From positions 1 to 42,676 of the forward strand of contig JANYDC010000092.1 in NCBI GenBank assembly GCA_025359965.1: a stretch of DNA of 42,676 nt, in the 5' to 3' direction. Within the stretch, counting starts at the first letter, position 1. Every line of letters begins with the position of its first letter. Origin of the DNA: Pedosphaera sp. Lineage in GTDB: Bacteria > Verrucomicrobiota > Verrucomicrobiia > Limisphaerales > SXQI01. Below, in pieces: positions 34,920-42,676 of the stretch. The notes beneath the pieces are model-generated. The model saw only the letters and a program-made list of their open reading frames with translations, made no database searches and was not told where the DNA came from. The translations under genes and the position numbers were made by a program.

Positions 34920-35735
34920 CTAACTGTTATCCCCATCGAGAAGTCTTCCCAAGCCGCCCAACGCTGAGCCTTCCTCGCGGCCCCTGCCGCCTGCTCTTGG
35001 CGCGGATGCAACGATTCTATCCGCAAGCCGGCTGAGGGGAAGAGATTGAAGCCAAATGCGGCCGGGTCCCCTGAGTGTGGCAAGGAACAATCCCTCTCCG
35101 CCAAAGACTGCGGTTTTGATCTTTCCCACGTATTCGATATCGAAGTCGACAGAGGGCTGGTAGGCCACGACGCAACCGGTGTCTACGCGTAGGATTTCCC
35201 CCGGGCTCAAGTCCCGAAGCATCAGCGTTCCACCGGCATGGATGAAGGCCAGCCCATCCCCCTGAAGTCGTTGCATGATAAAGCCTTCACCACCAAAGAG
35301 CCCGGCACCGAACTTGCGCTGGAAAGCAATATCGAGGCTGACTCCTTTGGCCGCACAAAGAAAGGATTCCTTTTGAGTGATCAGTTCGCCACCCAGTTCA
35401 CTTAAATGAATAGGAATAATTTTACCGGGATAAGGCGCGCCAAAGGCCACCTTGCGTTTTAAATTACTCCGGTTCTGGAAAACAGTGGTAAATAGGGATT
35501 CGCCTACCAGAAGTCGTTTCCCTGCGCTAAGCAGGGAATCAAAAATGCCTGATTTACCCCTTGATCCGTCGCCGAAGACCGTATCCATGGTGACGCCGTC
35601 CTCCATGTACATCATGGCTCCCGCCTCGGCTACGGCTGCCTCCATGGGGTCGAGTTCGACCTCAACAAATTGCATGTCATCGCCGTAGATTTTAAAATCA
35701 ATTACGTCCATGGAGTTCATGCCGATAAGATTCAT
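34920..35735 (-). CDS. AIM24 / TIGR00266 family protein
   Basis: The 271-residue product matches the AIM24 family (related to yeast mitochondrial AIM24), which folds as paired beta-layers like the trp attenuator protein. Typical parts are MQFVEVELDP, AEAGAMMYMEDGVTMDT, GESLFTTVFQN, RKVAFGAPYPGKIIPI, FGAGLFGGEGFIMQRLQG and FGGEGLFLATLRGPG, then a Gly/Arg-rich tail. The function in bacteria is unknown. The open frame extends upstream to 35996, but that portion overlaps the divergent S8 gene and is not plausible; ATG 35735 fits, with ATG 35720 as an alternative. The gene is divergent from the S8 peptidase with 88 bases between starts, which should contain both promoters. Confidence 0.85.
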   Translation of the reverse strand: MNLIGMNSMDVIDFKIYGDDMQFVEVELDPMEAAVAEAGAMMYMEDGVTMDTVFGDGSRGKSGIFDSLLSAGKRLLVGESLFTTVFQNRSNLKRKVAFGAPYPGKIIPIHLSELGGELITQKESFLCAAKGVSLDIAFQRKFGAGLFGGEGFIMQRLQGDGLAFIHAGGTLMLRDLSPGEILRVDTGCVVAYQPSVDFDIEYVGKIKTAVFGGEGLFLATLRGPGRIWLQSLPLSRLADRIVASAPRAGGRGREEGSALGGLGRLLDGDNS

Positions 35736-35823
35736 AGTTTGGAATATTCTGTCAATCTCGTGCGCGACCTTCTTCCCGACCTGGTGTAAACACAATGACG
35801 TGACAGTTACCGTTTTGCGTTTG

Positions 35824-37227
35824 ATGAATTTCTTGCCGATGCCGGTTCGAGTGTTTTGGGCATGGAGCGTCCTGCTCATGTTTATGGCAGTGGTACGCCT
35901 TGAAGGCCAGCCAATGCTGCCGTCTGGCCGAATCCGCTGGCATGCCGAGGAAAAGAAAATGGACGCGGACATCCAAGGCATGTCGCTTGAACGCATCCTG
36001 GGGCAACTTGCGCGATCAAGCGGATGGCGGGTTTTGTTGCAACCAGGCTCCAGCCGACCTGTGTACGCGAAATTCCGGGGAGCAGATCGTGGCGAGGCAC
36101 TCCGGCTTATTTTGGGGGATTTGAATTATGCGCTCCTGCCTCAAGCCGAAGGAGGATCAGAGTTAAGGGTTTACAAAACGATCCCTACTGCCGCGACTCA
36201 AGTGATCCTGCCGGGTGACCCTAAAATGTCCAAGGACTGGCTGTCCCGTGAAGTGTTGGTGAGCTTGTCGCCCGATTCCAAAATCAACATTGATGATCTT
36301 GCCAAAAAATTGGGAGGAAAAGTCGTAGGGCGAGCCGACGACATGAAATCGTACAGGTTGGAGTTCGAGACGGATGCTCTAGCGGAGGCAGCACGCAAGG
36401 CCCTGGCAGAAATGGATGGAGTGCGGGTGGATGACAATTTCACCTTTCGACGTCCCGAGGAAAGTATTGGGAATACGCCCACCGGAAAAACTGACGGCGA
36501 ATTTCGAGCCGCGAAGACCGCTGATGGCGATTGCAACACCGTTGTGGCCATGTTGGACACGACTGTCGGCAATCAAAGGCAATATTTAACTCAGAATCAG
36601 AGGGATTTTCTGCTTCCGAGCATCAGTGTGGCAGGCGAGCCCAATCCTGATGCATCCGAGCTTTCACATGGCCCCGCGATGCTTGAGTCCATCATCAACG
36701 GGGCGAAGCAATCAGGGGGAACCAACGCATCTAAAATGCGCATATTGCCGATTGATGTATACGGCAACAAGCCATCCACGAGTAGTTTTGAGTTGGCGAA
36801 GGGTGTTAACGCTGCCCTTCAGAATAAGGCGAACGTGGTCAATATTTCCAGCGGGGGGAGTTCCGACAGTGCGATGCTCAATGACATTTTAGCTTTCGCC
36901 AAGAATCAGGGCATCTTGGTTTTTGCATCGGCTGGAAATGAACCGACCACCGATCCTGTTTTTCCTGCTGCGAATCCTAATGTGCTGGCCGTGACGGCCT
37001 CTGATAGGGAGGGTGGACTGGCAGCTTACGCCAATCGAGGACCATTTGTGGACTTGATGTTGCCCGGCAGTTCACGCGTCCAATACGGCGGGCAGGATTA
37101 TATTGTGAATGGAACATCACCCGCCTCGGCGACTGCCAGTGGGTTGGCAGCGGGTCTGATCGATTGCGGCACCCCAAATCAGGGTGCCGTTGTGAAAGCA
37201 ATGCAGCAGGCTTTTCCCTTCAAATAG
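35824..37227 (+). CDS. secreted S8 family serine peptidase with STN/secretin-like N-terminal domain
   Basis: The 467-residue product begins with a signal peptide (about 1-29). A domain at about 35-120 follows, resembling STN/secretin short domains (MSLERILGQLARSSGW, then FRGADRGEALRLILGDLNYAL). A propeptide-like region at about 135-215 (EVLVSLSPDSKINIDDLAKKL, with a matching VVGRADDMKSYRLEF) precedes a subtilisin-type domain. The triad can be placed: Asp245 in VVAMLDTTVG, His282 in ELSHGPAM, Ser432 in NGTSPASATASG; the oxyanion Asn is in FASAGNE. The His and Ser motifs differ from the standard HGTHVAG and GTSMASPH, so substrate range may be unusual. The STN-S8 combination is not standard to my knowledge. 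A longer frame from TTG 35710 would enter the AIM24 gene. Confidence 0.82.
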   Translation: MNFLPMPVRVFWAWSVLLMFMAVVRLEGQPMLPSGRIRWHAEEKKMDADIQGMSLERILGQLARSSGWRVLLQPGSSRPVYAKFRGADRGEALRLILGDLNYALLPQAEGGSELRVYKTIPTAATQVILPGDPKMSKDWLSREVLVSLSPDSKINIDDLAKKLGGKVVGRADDMKSYRLEFETDALAEAARKALAEMDGVRVDDNFTFRRPEESIGNTPTGKTDGEFRAAKTADGDCNTVVAMLDTTVGNQRQYLTQNQRDFLLPSISVAGEPNPDASELSHGPAMLESIINGAKQSGGTNASKMRILPIDVYGNKPSTSSFELAKGVNAALQNKANVVNISSGGSSDSAMLNDILAFAKNQGILVFASAGNEPTTDPVFPAANPNVLAVTASDREGGLAAYANRGPFVDLMLPGSSRVQYGGQDYIVNGTSPASATASGLAAGLIDCGTPNQGAVVKAMQQAFPFK

Positions 37228-37231
37228 AAGG

Positions 37232-40009
37232 TCAGGTTTCCTGCCCGGTACGGCCCACCAAAGATTTAGCCCGCGCCAACGTATCAATTTGATCAATCGA
37301 TTTGTCGGCGCGGATGCGGACAATCCTCGGAAATCTCATGGCCAGTCCGCTGGCATGGCGGTCCGATGGCTGGATTAGGTCAAAGGCGATCTCGATGACA
37401 GTGTCTGGGACCACAGAATAGTAACGTCCCTTTTGAGAGATTACCTTCGTTAGGAAATGAGTTGTGAGTTGTGCGATTTCAATATCAGTCAAGCCGGTGA
37501 ACGCCTTCCCAATTACCTTCAATTCACCGGAGGCTTCCTCGCGAACCGCGAATGTGTAATCGCTCAGGACACTCTTGCGTTTGCCATGGCCATACTCGAC
37601 ACCCACCACTGCACAATCAAGGGTCGCGAGGGCTTTCTTTAATTTAAGCCAGGTTTGCCCGCGTTTTCCCGGAGTGTAAGCGCTGTTGGGAGCCTTGATC
37701 ACAAGCCCCTCGTTGCCTCGTTGCCTGGCGGCAGTAAACGCTGCCTCAATTGCCTCTGGTGAGGTTGCGGAAGTTACTTGTGCAAGCACCAGCGGAACAG
37801 GTGAGAGTTTGTCAAGGACGGCTCGCCTTTGACGCAGAGGTTCGCTGAGCATGCTCCTGCCATTTAGCCAGAGTAGATCGAAGGCAATAAATTGAACCGG
37901 CACCTCGTCCCGCAGAAAAAGATCACCTTCTCGCCTCCCCAGTCGCCGTTGCAATTGAAGGTAGGGCAGAATTTCCGATCCGCGCATGGCCACTATTTCT
38001 CCGTCCGCGATAAAATCAAACGGAAGCGTCCTGACTTTGTCCGCGATCTCAATGAACGCCGTCGTGATCTCCTTCAAATCCCGGGAGAAAAATTCCACGT
38101 GTGATCCGACCTTGTGCAACTGTGCGCGAATGCCGTCGTACTTGTCCTCCAGCCAGGCTTCAGGCGGCCCCAAGCCTGGGAGCGCGCCCTCGGCGGAATA
38201 GGGCGCGCTATCCCACAGAAGCGCGCGAGCCCATATGTCCGCAGCGGTTTCCTCCGGTGAGGCCAGCATGTATTTTACCGGTCGGAAGGGTACCAAAGTG
38301 GATTGTGCCAATTTTCCGGCGCGTGCCACCACAGCGGTTTCACCCACATTTCCCAGTAATAAATTGGCAGACTTTACGTCGTCCAAAACGGCTCCAAAAG
38401 CTGCCGCCACCCCTTCCTCCACCAACCCTTCTTTGAGGCCTATGCGAAGATCGCCGGTCAGAATCTTTACGAGATATTTTGCGCTCAACGGATCGCATTG
38501 ACGAAGCGCCTGAACAAGCAGGGATGTCTTGGCTGCTGGTCCATGCGCGTTATGAAGCTGAAGGAATAACTCCAATACTTTGGCAAGGGTAGGGGACCCA
38601 GGCTGGTCTGAATAAGTGCCTGCCATCTCTCCCGCAGTCTCGCCCAGGTCACTGTGTTTAAGGTAAACTTGACCGAAAGCCGATTGATCGAGTCCTCCTA
38701 CAAGGCAGAGGGAATCTCGTATCACCGCCCAGCCGAGTTGGAGGGGTTTGCCTGCTGACTGGGGGAAGGGATGGCCGGTAAACCATACCACACAATGCCT
38801 CAGCAGTTCGTCAGGAACGGTCTTGAAGTAGCCGCTCAAGAATTCAATTTTTTCGAGCTTCTTAGTCGTGGAGGCGATTCGGGCACAGGTAATTGCGAAC
38901 TCCGAAAAGCTTTCCGGACCGATTTGTCGGAGTCCAGTCTGTTGGGACAGTGGAGCTAAAGGTTTTGTTGAATCGCGTGCGTCCTGGGTGTTCGAAGCTG
39001 AAAGATCCAAGCCCAAGGCAAGCTGATCCTCCTGACTCAACGGCTGAGCGTCGTAGCCCATATCGCGGAGGGTCTGCGCAAAATCTGCCGCAAATCCATG
39101 AAGGGTATAAATCTTGCGGGGGTTGACCTTGCGAACCATTTCGATCAGGTCAGGAAAATCGGCGTGATCGCTCAGCGGAAAAGCGGCATGGGCCTGGTAA
39201 CGGTAGCGGCAACCAGGATCGATGGCCCAACCGGTCAGCACCGCAATCCGAGTGGGTCCAACTCCACGCAGACTGGCAGAATGATTCACACTCGGCGGAC
39301 CTACGATCACTTTGCCACGGGCTGTCGCGGCGGCAAACTTCTCATAGGGTGGAAAAACATGGCCAAATTCCTCGTAGATTTTGGTCATACGATGAACGGA
39401 ACTGTGCAGCATGACCGGAAGCCCCGCGTCGCTCAACCCGCGCAGCATTTCCTGACTTTTGCCCAGTGAATAGCCCAGCAGCACTGGAGTTTCACCGTTA
39501 TGAATGGCTTCCTGACAAAATCGAACGATGCCCTTGATTACGTCTTGAGTGGGAGGAAACCGATAGATGGGACGACCATAAGTGGTCTCCATAATCAGGA
39601 TATCCGCCGGTCGTGGCTGGCACAATTCGGCGGACAGGCTGGGACGCAGCTTAAAATCTCCGGTGTAGAGCAGTGACTGGCGCCCAGCATTAATCCAAGC
39701 CATGGCACTTCCGAAAATATGGCCGGCCGGGAGCAGAGTGATCTCATACTCCATACTGCCATTCGCCGGTTTGAAAGGCATTTCATAGGGCAGGATGGTT
39801 TCTTTCCACTGCCCGACAAGGCGCGCGTGCATAATGCGCGAAGTGGGGGCAGTCAGGATCACCTCGCGATGCAGACCCGTGTGGTCAGAATGGGCGTGGC
39901 TGACGAAAACTACTTCCGACCCCGGACGTGATTCATGCGGATCAAGCCACAGGTTCAACTCGGGCAGATGGACACCCCCGCGATGAAAATGGATGCTCAG
40001 ATTGGACAT
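37232..40009 (-). CDS. metallo-beta-lactamase exonuclease fused to ATP-dependent DNA ligase
   Basis: This is a single chain of 925 residues. The first 335 or so residues are an MBL/beta-CASP nuclease of the ligase-associated exonuclease type, with HxHxDH at His38-Ala-His40-Ser-Asp42-His43, then LPAGHIFGSAM, YTGDFK, METTYG and the beta-CASP PLSDHADF. After a linker (about 340-370) comes an ATP-dependent DNA ligase: DNA-binding domain, nucleotidyltransferase with catalytic Lys623 in EDKYDGIR, then FSRDLKEIT, FIAFDLLWLNG, EGLVIKAP and WLKLKK, and an OB domain. In many bacteria these are separate neighbouring genes, sometimes with an Lhr helicase; none is seen here. End processing followed by sealing is the likely role. 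A TTG at 40039 could add ten residues; ATG 40009 is preferred. Confidence 0.88.
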   Translation of the reverse strand: MSNLSIHFHRGGVHLPELNLWLDPHESRPGSEVVFVSHAHSDHTGLHREVILTAPTSRIMHARLVGQWKETILPYEMPFKPANGSMEYEITLLPAGHIFGSAMAWINAGRQSLLYTGDFKLRPSLSAELCQPRPADILIMETTYGRPIYRFPPTQDVIKGIVRFCQEAIHNGETPVLLGYSLGKSQEMLRGLSDAGLPVMLHSSVHRMTKIYEEFGHVFPPYEKFAAATARGKVIVGPPSVNHSASLRGVGPTRIAVLTGWAIDPGCRYRYQAHAAFPLSDHADFPDLIEMVRKVNPRKIYTLHGFAADFAQTLRDMGYDAQPLSQEDQLALGLDLSASNTQDARDSTKPLAPLSQQTGLRQIGPESFSEFAITCARIASTTKKLEKIEFLSGYFKTVPDELLRHCVVWFTGHPFPQSAGKPLQLGWAVIRDSLCLVGGLDQSAFGQVYLKHSDLGETAGEMAGTYSDQPGSPTLAKVLELFLQLHNAHGPAAKTSLLVQALRQCDPLSAKYLVKILTGDLRIGLKEGLVEEGVAAAFGAVLDDVKSANLLLGNVGETAVVARAGKLAQSTLVPFRPVKYMLASPEETAADIWARALLWDSAPYSAEGALPGLGPPEAWLEDKYDGIRAQLHKVGSHVEFFSRDLKEITTAFIEIADKVRTLPFDFIADGEIVAMRGSEILPYLQLQRRLGRREGDLFLRDEVPVQFIAFDLLWLNGRSMLSEPLRQRRAVLDKLSPVPLVLAQVTSATSPEAIEAAFTAARQRGNEGLVIKAPNSAYTPGKRGQTWLKLKKALATLDCAVVGVEYGHGKRKSVLSDYTFAVREEASGELKVIGKAFTGLTDIEIAQLTTHFLTKVISQKGRYYSVVPDTVIEIAFDLIQPSDRHASGLAMRFPRIVRIRADKSIDQIDTLARAKSLVGRTGQET

Positions 40010-40042
40010 GAAATCAGGATGCGGCAGCGAAGACTTCAAATG

Positions 40043-40069
40043 CGAAAGGCGGCCATAAGCCGCCTTTCG
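40043..40069 (-). terminator. candidate terminator after cysK
   Basis: A perfect 11-base stem, CGAAAGGCGGC and GCCGCCTTTCG, with loop CATAA lies 21 bases beyond the cysK stop on the minus strand. The stem includes the A and T tracts, but the sequence after it has few T residues. It separates cysK from the exonuclease-ligase gene and could end cysK transcription in part. Confidence 0.6.
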
Positions 40070-40090
40070 GTCATGTATGGAAGTTAGAAA

Positions 40091-41074
40091 TCAACCGCCT
40101 ACTTCGGCCTTGGCCTCGGCGGCGAGCGCGGTGCTCAGATAGCGCTCTCCCGTTGAACAGGCGACCGTTACGATGATCCTCCCCTTATTTTCAGGTCGTT
40201 TGGCAATTTCGATGGCGGCCCAAACATTTGCGCCCGTGGAGATTCCGGCGAGGATTCCCTCCTCCTTGGCCAAGCGGCGGGCCATGGCGAAAGCATCATC
40301 ATTGGACACTTGGACGCACTCGATGATCTGCGGTTTTCCCTGTGAGTCCGTCAAGTGAAGGTTTTTGGGGACAAACCCTGCTCCCGTTCCCTGAATCTTA
40401 TGGGCGCCGGGTTTGATCGGTTGTTTTGACAGTGTTTGAGTAATGACCGGCGAATCCTTAGGTTCCACTGCAATGCCTTGGAAGGAAGGCTTCTTGGATT
40501 TGATCACTTCGGTGACACCCGTGATGGTACCGCCGGTTCCGACAGCCGAGACAAATATATCGATCGTTCCATCCGTGTCCTCCCACAACTCAATGGCAGT
40601 GGTTTTGCGGTGGATTTCAGGATTGGCAGGATTCTCGAATTGTTGGGGAATCCAAGAGTTGGGCGTTTCCTGATGAAGCTGATTGGCACGGGCGATTGCC
40701 CCCTTCATGCCTTCGCTTCCCGGGGTGAGCACCAGTTTTGCACCCAGCATGGCAAGCAGCGTACGCCGCTCCAAAGACATGGTTTCGGGCATGGTGAGGA
40801 TCAACTTGTACCCGCGAGCGGCTGACACAAAAGCCAGGGCTATTCCTGTGTTGCCGCTGGTGGGTTCAATGATGGTGGTCTCGTGCGTTAGAGTTCCGTT
40901 TTTCTCGGCCTCATCAATCATGGCCATGCCGATACGGTCCTTAACGCTCCCTAATGGGTTGAAGTATTCACACTTAAGCAACACGGTGGCTTCCAATCCG
41001 GCTGTGACTTTGTTAAGGCGGACAAGAGGTGTTCTTCCGACTGTCTCGACGATGTTGTTGTAGATGCGTCCCAT
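40091..41074 (-). CDS. cysK: cysteine synthase (O-acetylserine sulfhydrylase)
   Basis: The 327-residue product is a PLP-dependent cysteine synthase, making L-cysteine from O-acetylserine and sulfide in the cytoplasm. The PLP Lys is Lys45 in NPLGSVKDRIG. Substrate loop EPTSGNTGIAL at about 71-81 and phosphate cup SAVGTGGTITG at about 176-186 are intact. The C-terminal GISTGANVWAA and TVACSTGERYLST blocks match the type-A fold group. Length is normal. The start ATG at 41074 gives the conserved MGRIYNNIVETVGRTPLVRL N-terminus. No cysE is nearby. A perfect TTGACA lies upstream on the minus strand (41118-41123), without a convincing -10 box. Confidence 0.94.
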   Translation of the reverse strand: MGRIYNNIVETVGRTPLVRLNKVTAGLEATVLLKCEYFNPLGSVKDRIGMAMIDEAEKNGTLTHETTIIEPTSGNTGIALAFVSAARGYKLILTMPETMSLERRTLLAMLGAKLVLTPGSEGMKGAIARANQLHQETPNSWIPQQFENPANPEIHRKTTAIELWEDTDGTIDIFVSAVGTGGTITGVTEVIKSKKPSFQGIAVEPKDSPVITQTLSKQPIKPGAHKIQGTGAGFVPKNLHLTDSQGKPQIIECVQVSNDDAFAMARRLAKEEGILAGISTGANVWAAIEIAKRPENKGRIIVTVACSTGERYLSTALAAEAKAEVGG

Positions 41075-41314
41075 AAATCAGATTTGTTCAAGGTAAAGTT
41101 GTGGGGCCACTTGCTGATGTCAAACCTTGTTTGGCAATTTTTACGGCTTTGCGTGAGGCAAACCTGACGGATTAGGGCTTATTTCGACAATCTTGGAGGA
41201 CGCCCACGGACGGGGCATCTGCTCCAGAACGTGGACACCGAAGGAACGAATATCGGCCTGTTACAGCAAATTACGCGTTGGCACCTTAGTTGCTTGAGGG
41301 CCTTGCGAACTGTT

Positions 41315-42676
41315 ATGCGCGCCTTAATTGTCATGCTGTTAGTAAGCCTCTCGCTATTGGAGGGGCTGGGGCAAGCTGTCGAATCTTATGTGTTCACCAA
41401 CATCAACAGGGTGGTCCCTGATGGTGTTGCCTCTGGCATCCAAGATACGCGGTTTATTGCTTCGTCCATAGCCTCGATTGGTGAGGTTACTGTAAATCTG
41501 AACCTAAGCGGAGTAGACTCAGGCGCTTACAATGGTGATTTGTACGTGGCATTGCAGCATTCCAGCGGATTGGCCGTTCTTCTTAACCGTACTGGGAGAA
41601 GCCCCGCCAACAAATACGGCTATGGTGACAGTGGGTTTGCCGTTCAATTCAAAGATACCGCCGCCAACGGCGATATCCATGCTTACAGGCTTCGAGTAAA
41701 CGCCAACGAATCAATCCCGATAAGCGGCTCTCTTTCTGGCATTTGGCAGCCGGACGCCCGCAACGTTGATCCGTCGTCAACGGTTTCAACAAATGGGAGG
41801 ACCGCATATCTCAGCCAATTCCGGGGCATGTCCGCGCAGGGGAATTGGACGCTTCTTTTGATTGATCTTTCACCTGGAGGCAGGGCTAAACTGGATAGTT
41901 GGTCGTTAAGTTTTTCCACAGTCTCGCCGCAGCCGCTTTATTCATTAAACCGAGTGACCAACGGAGCTGGGGGAATTCTGATATCGCCTGACAAAAACGG
42001 TTTTGGAGCGAGCGAAGCTATTCAGGCGTCCGCGATTGCCTCATCAGGCTACGTTTTTTCAGGTTGGGGAGGCATATTAACCGGTTTGACAAATCCGGTC
42101 GGCTTTAGCATTTCCAGCAACTCGGTTTTGAGTGCAACTTTTTCCAAGGTGTGGAACTTGGCTCTTGCTCCTTCAGCCAATGGGACAATCTCGCCTTCGG
42201 TGTCAGGAACCAATTTTATTGATGGGAGCAGTGTGGTTTTAACCGCAATGCCAGCCAGTGGCTATGCTTTCAATGGATGGCGTGGAGATGCCTCGGGAAG
42301 CGCCAATCCTTTGGTTGTGAGCATGATTACGAACAAGACCGTCTCTGCGAGCTTCGTGCCAATTTATAACCTTAGCACTGCGGTGTTGGGAGGAGGCGCG
42401 GTTTTGGCTGTGCCTTCCAAGGCCAACTTTTTATCGGGTGAGTCGGTAACGCTCACGGCTCAGCCTTTAACAGGTTGGGCCTTCGTGGGGTGGTCTGGTG
42501 CTTCCTCCTCGGTGCAGCCGTCGCTCACGTTGGTTATGGATAGTCCAAAGTCGATAACGGCAACGTTCAAGAAGCTTTGGGTGTTTTCCGGTTCAGTGGC
42601 AGGCTCAGGCAGTATTACACTCAGTCCCAATCAAGTCAGTTTTTTGGACGGCAGTAGTGTGACGGCCGTCGCAACA
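41315..42676 (+). CDS. secreted P-domain-like protein with InlB-type repeats (truncated by window end)
   Basis: From ATG 41315 the frame is open for 454 codons to the window edge, so the C-terminus is missing. The protein begins with a signal peptide (about 1-23). A domain at about 28-205 resembles a proprotein-convertase P domain (GEVTVNLNLSGVD, DLYVALQHSSG, FRGMSAQGNWTLLLID, LDSWSLSF). Repeats of about 71 residues follow, each with a Gly-x-Ile/Val-Ser-Pro strand, a (F/Y)xGW core and a (S/T)A(S/T)F end. This places it among surface adhesins or exoenzymes of Verrucomicrobiota. The start has only a weak ribosome binding site. The 240 bases upstream (41075-41314) show no gene. Confidence 0.8.
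   Translation, partial: MRALIVMLLVSLSLLEGLGQAVESYVFTNINRVVPDGVASGIQDTRFIASSIASIGEVTVNLNLSGVDSGAYNGDLYVALQHSSGLAVLLNRTGRSPANKYGYGDSGFAVQFKDTAANGDIHAYRLRVNANESIPISGSLSGIWQPDARNVDPSSTVSTNGRTAYLSQFRGMSAQGNWTLLLIDLSPGGRAKLDSWSLSFSTVSPQPLYSLNRVTNGAGGILISPDKNGFGASEAIQASAIASSGYVFSGWGGILTGLTNPVGFSISSNSVLSATFSKVWNLALAPSANGTISPSVSGTNFIDGSSVVLTAMPASGYAFNGWRGDASGSANPLVVSMITNKTVSASFVPIYNLSTAVLGGGAVLAVPSKANFLSGESVTLTAQPLTGWAFVGWSGASSSVQPSLTLVMDSPKSITATFKKLWVFSGSVAGSGSITLSPNQVSFLDGSSVTAVAT
41937..42676 (+). repeat. InlB-type B-repeat tract, about 71 codons per unit
   Basis: Four consecutive units begin near 41937, 42150, 42364 and 42577, the last cut by the window end. Each opens with a short hydrophobic strand (YSLNRV, WNLALAP, YNLSTAV, WVFSGSV) and carries a Gly-Trp core (YVFSGWGG, YAFNGWRGD, WAFVGWSG). 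Units are diverged in sequence. Confidence 0.75.

Noticed and set aside
41118..41123. Perfect TTGACA upstream of cysK as a promoter
   Set aside because: No acceptable -10 box is found at 16-19 bases spacing; reported only as a note in the cysK entry.

Overview
The window looks like chromosomal DNA from a Verrucomicrobiota bacterium, probably of the Pedosphaerales/Limisphaerales type. The main reasons are the cytochrome-c/PSD1 (DUF1549-DUF1553) protein followed by a DUF1501 protein, a CRTAC1-type FG-GAP protein, a decayed LVIVD-repeat surface protein, an InlB-repeat surface protein, and a pilus ATPase operon in the order PilB, PilT, PilB, PilC. Base composition looks moderate to slightly GC-rich by eye; I did not count it. 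I saw no rRNA, tRNA, CRISPR array, transposase or integrase.

Region by region. 1-2362 (+): a DUF1499 protein translationally coupled to an S66 LD-carboxypeptidase, then an OmpA-type peptidoglycan-binding protein, so this is an envelope and cell-wall block. 2366-4204 (-): a membrane-anchored FG-GAP/ASPIC-UnbV protein. 4259-6133 (+): a LytS-type sensor kinase and its LytTR response regulator. 6113-7015 (-): an atypical NAD-dependent epimerase. 7093-7536 (+): an acyl-CoA thioesterase gene broken by one in-frame TGA. 7703-12965 (+): the PSD1/cytochrome-c protein and its DUF1501 partner. 13201-13861: a frameshifted LVIVD-repeat remnant. 14081-20152 (+): a self-contained type IV pilus motor operon with a good candidate promoter, two PilB/GspE ATPases, PilT, PilC and a strong intrinsic terminator. 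20185-23307 (+): a large membrane-anchored coiled-coil protein resembling DUF4175. 23342-24556 (-): an RlmI-type methyltransferase. 24641-26350 (+): an ABC-2 permease whose two halves carry the same motif. 26433-30694 (+): a lipoprotein adaptor and RND efflux pump.

34789-30719 (-): a compact cluster of LuxE-like acyl-protein synthetase, LuxC-like acyl-CoA reductase, QueD, and a protein with two DMP19/DUF4375-like units. No luciferase genes are present. 35735-34920 (-) is an AIM24 protein, divergent from a secreted S8 peptidase (35824-37227, +) with a secretin/STN-like N-terminal domain. 40009-37232 (-) is a single-chain fusion of a metallo-beta-lactamase exonuclease and an ATP-dependent DNA ligase. 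41074-40091 (-) is cysteine synthase. From 41315 to the window end (+) runs the start of a secreted P-domain-like protein with InlB-type repeats.

The items most worth a second look are the exonuclease-ligase fusion, the LuxE/LuxC pair next to QueD without luciferase, the tandem DMP19-like protein, the STN-S8 peptidase, the PSD1 protein with a duplicated internal beta-sandwich domain, and the thioesterase with a single nonsense codon. None of these is shown here to be a new system; they are unusual architectures and contexts.
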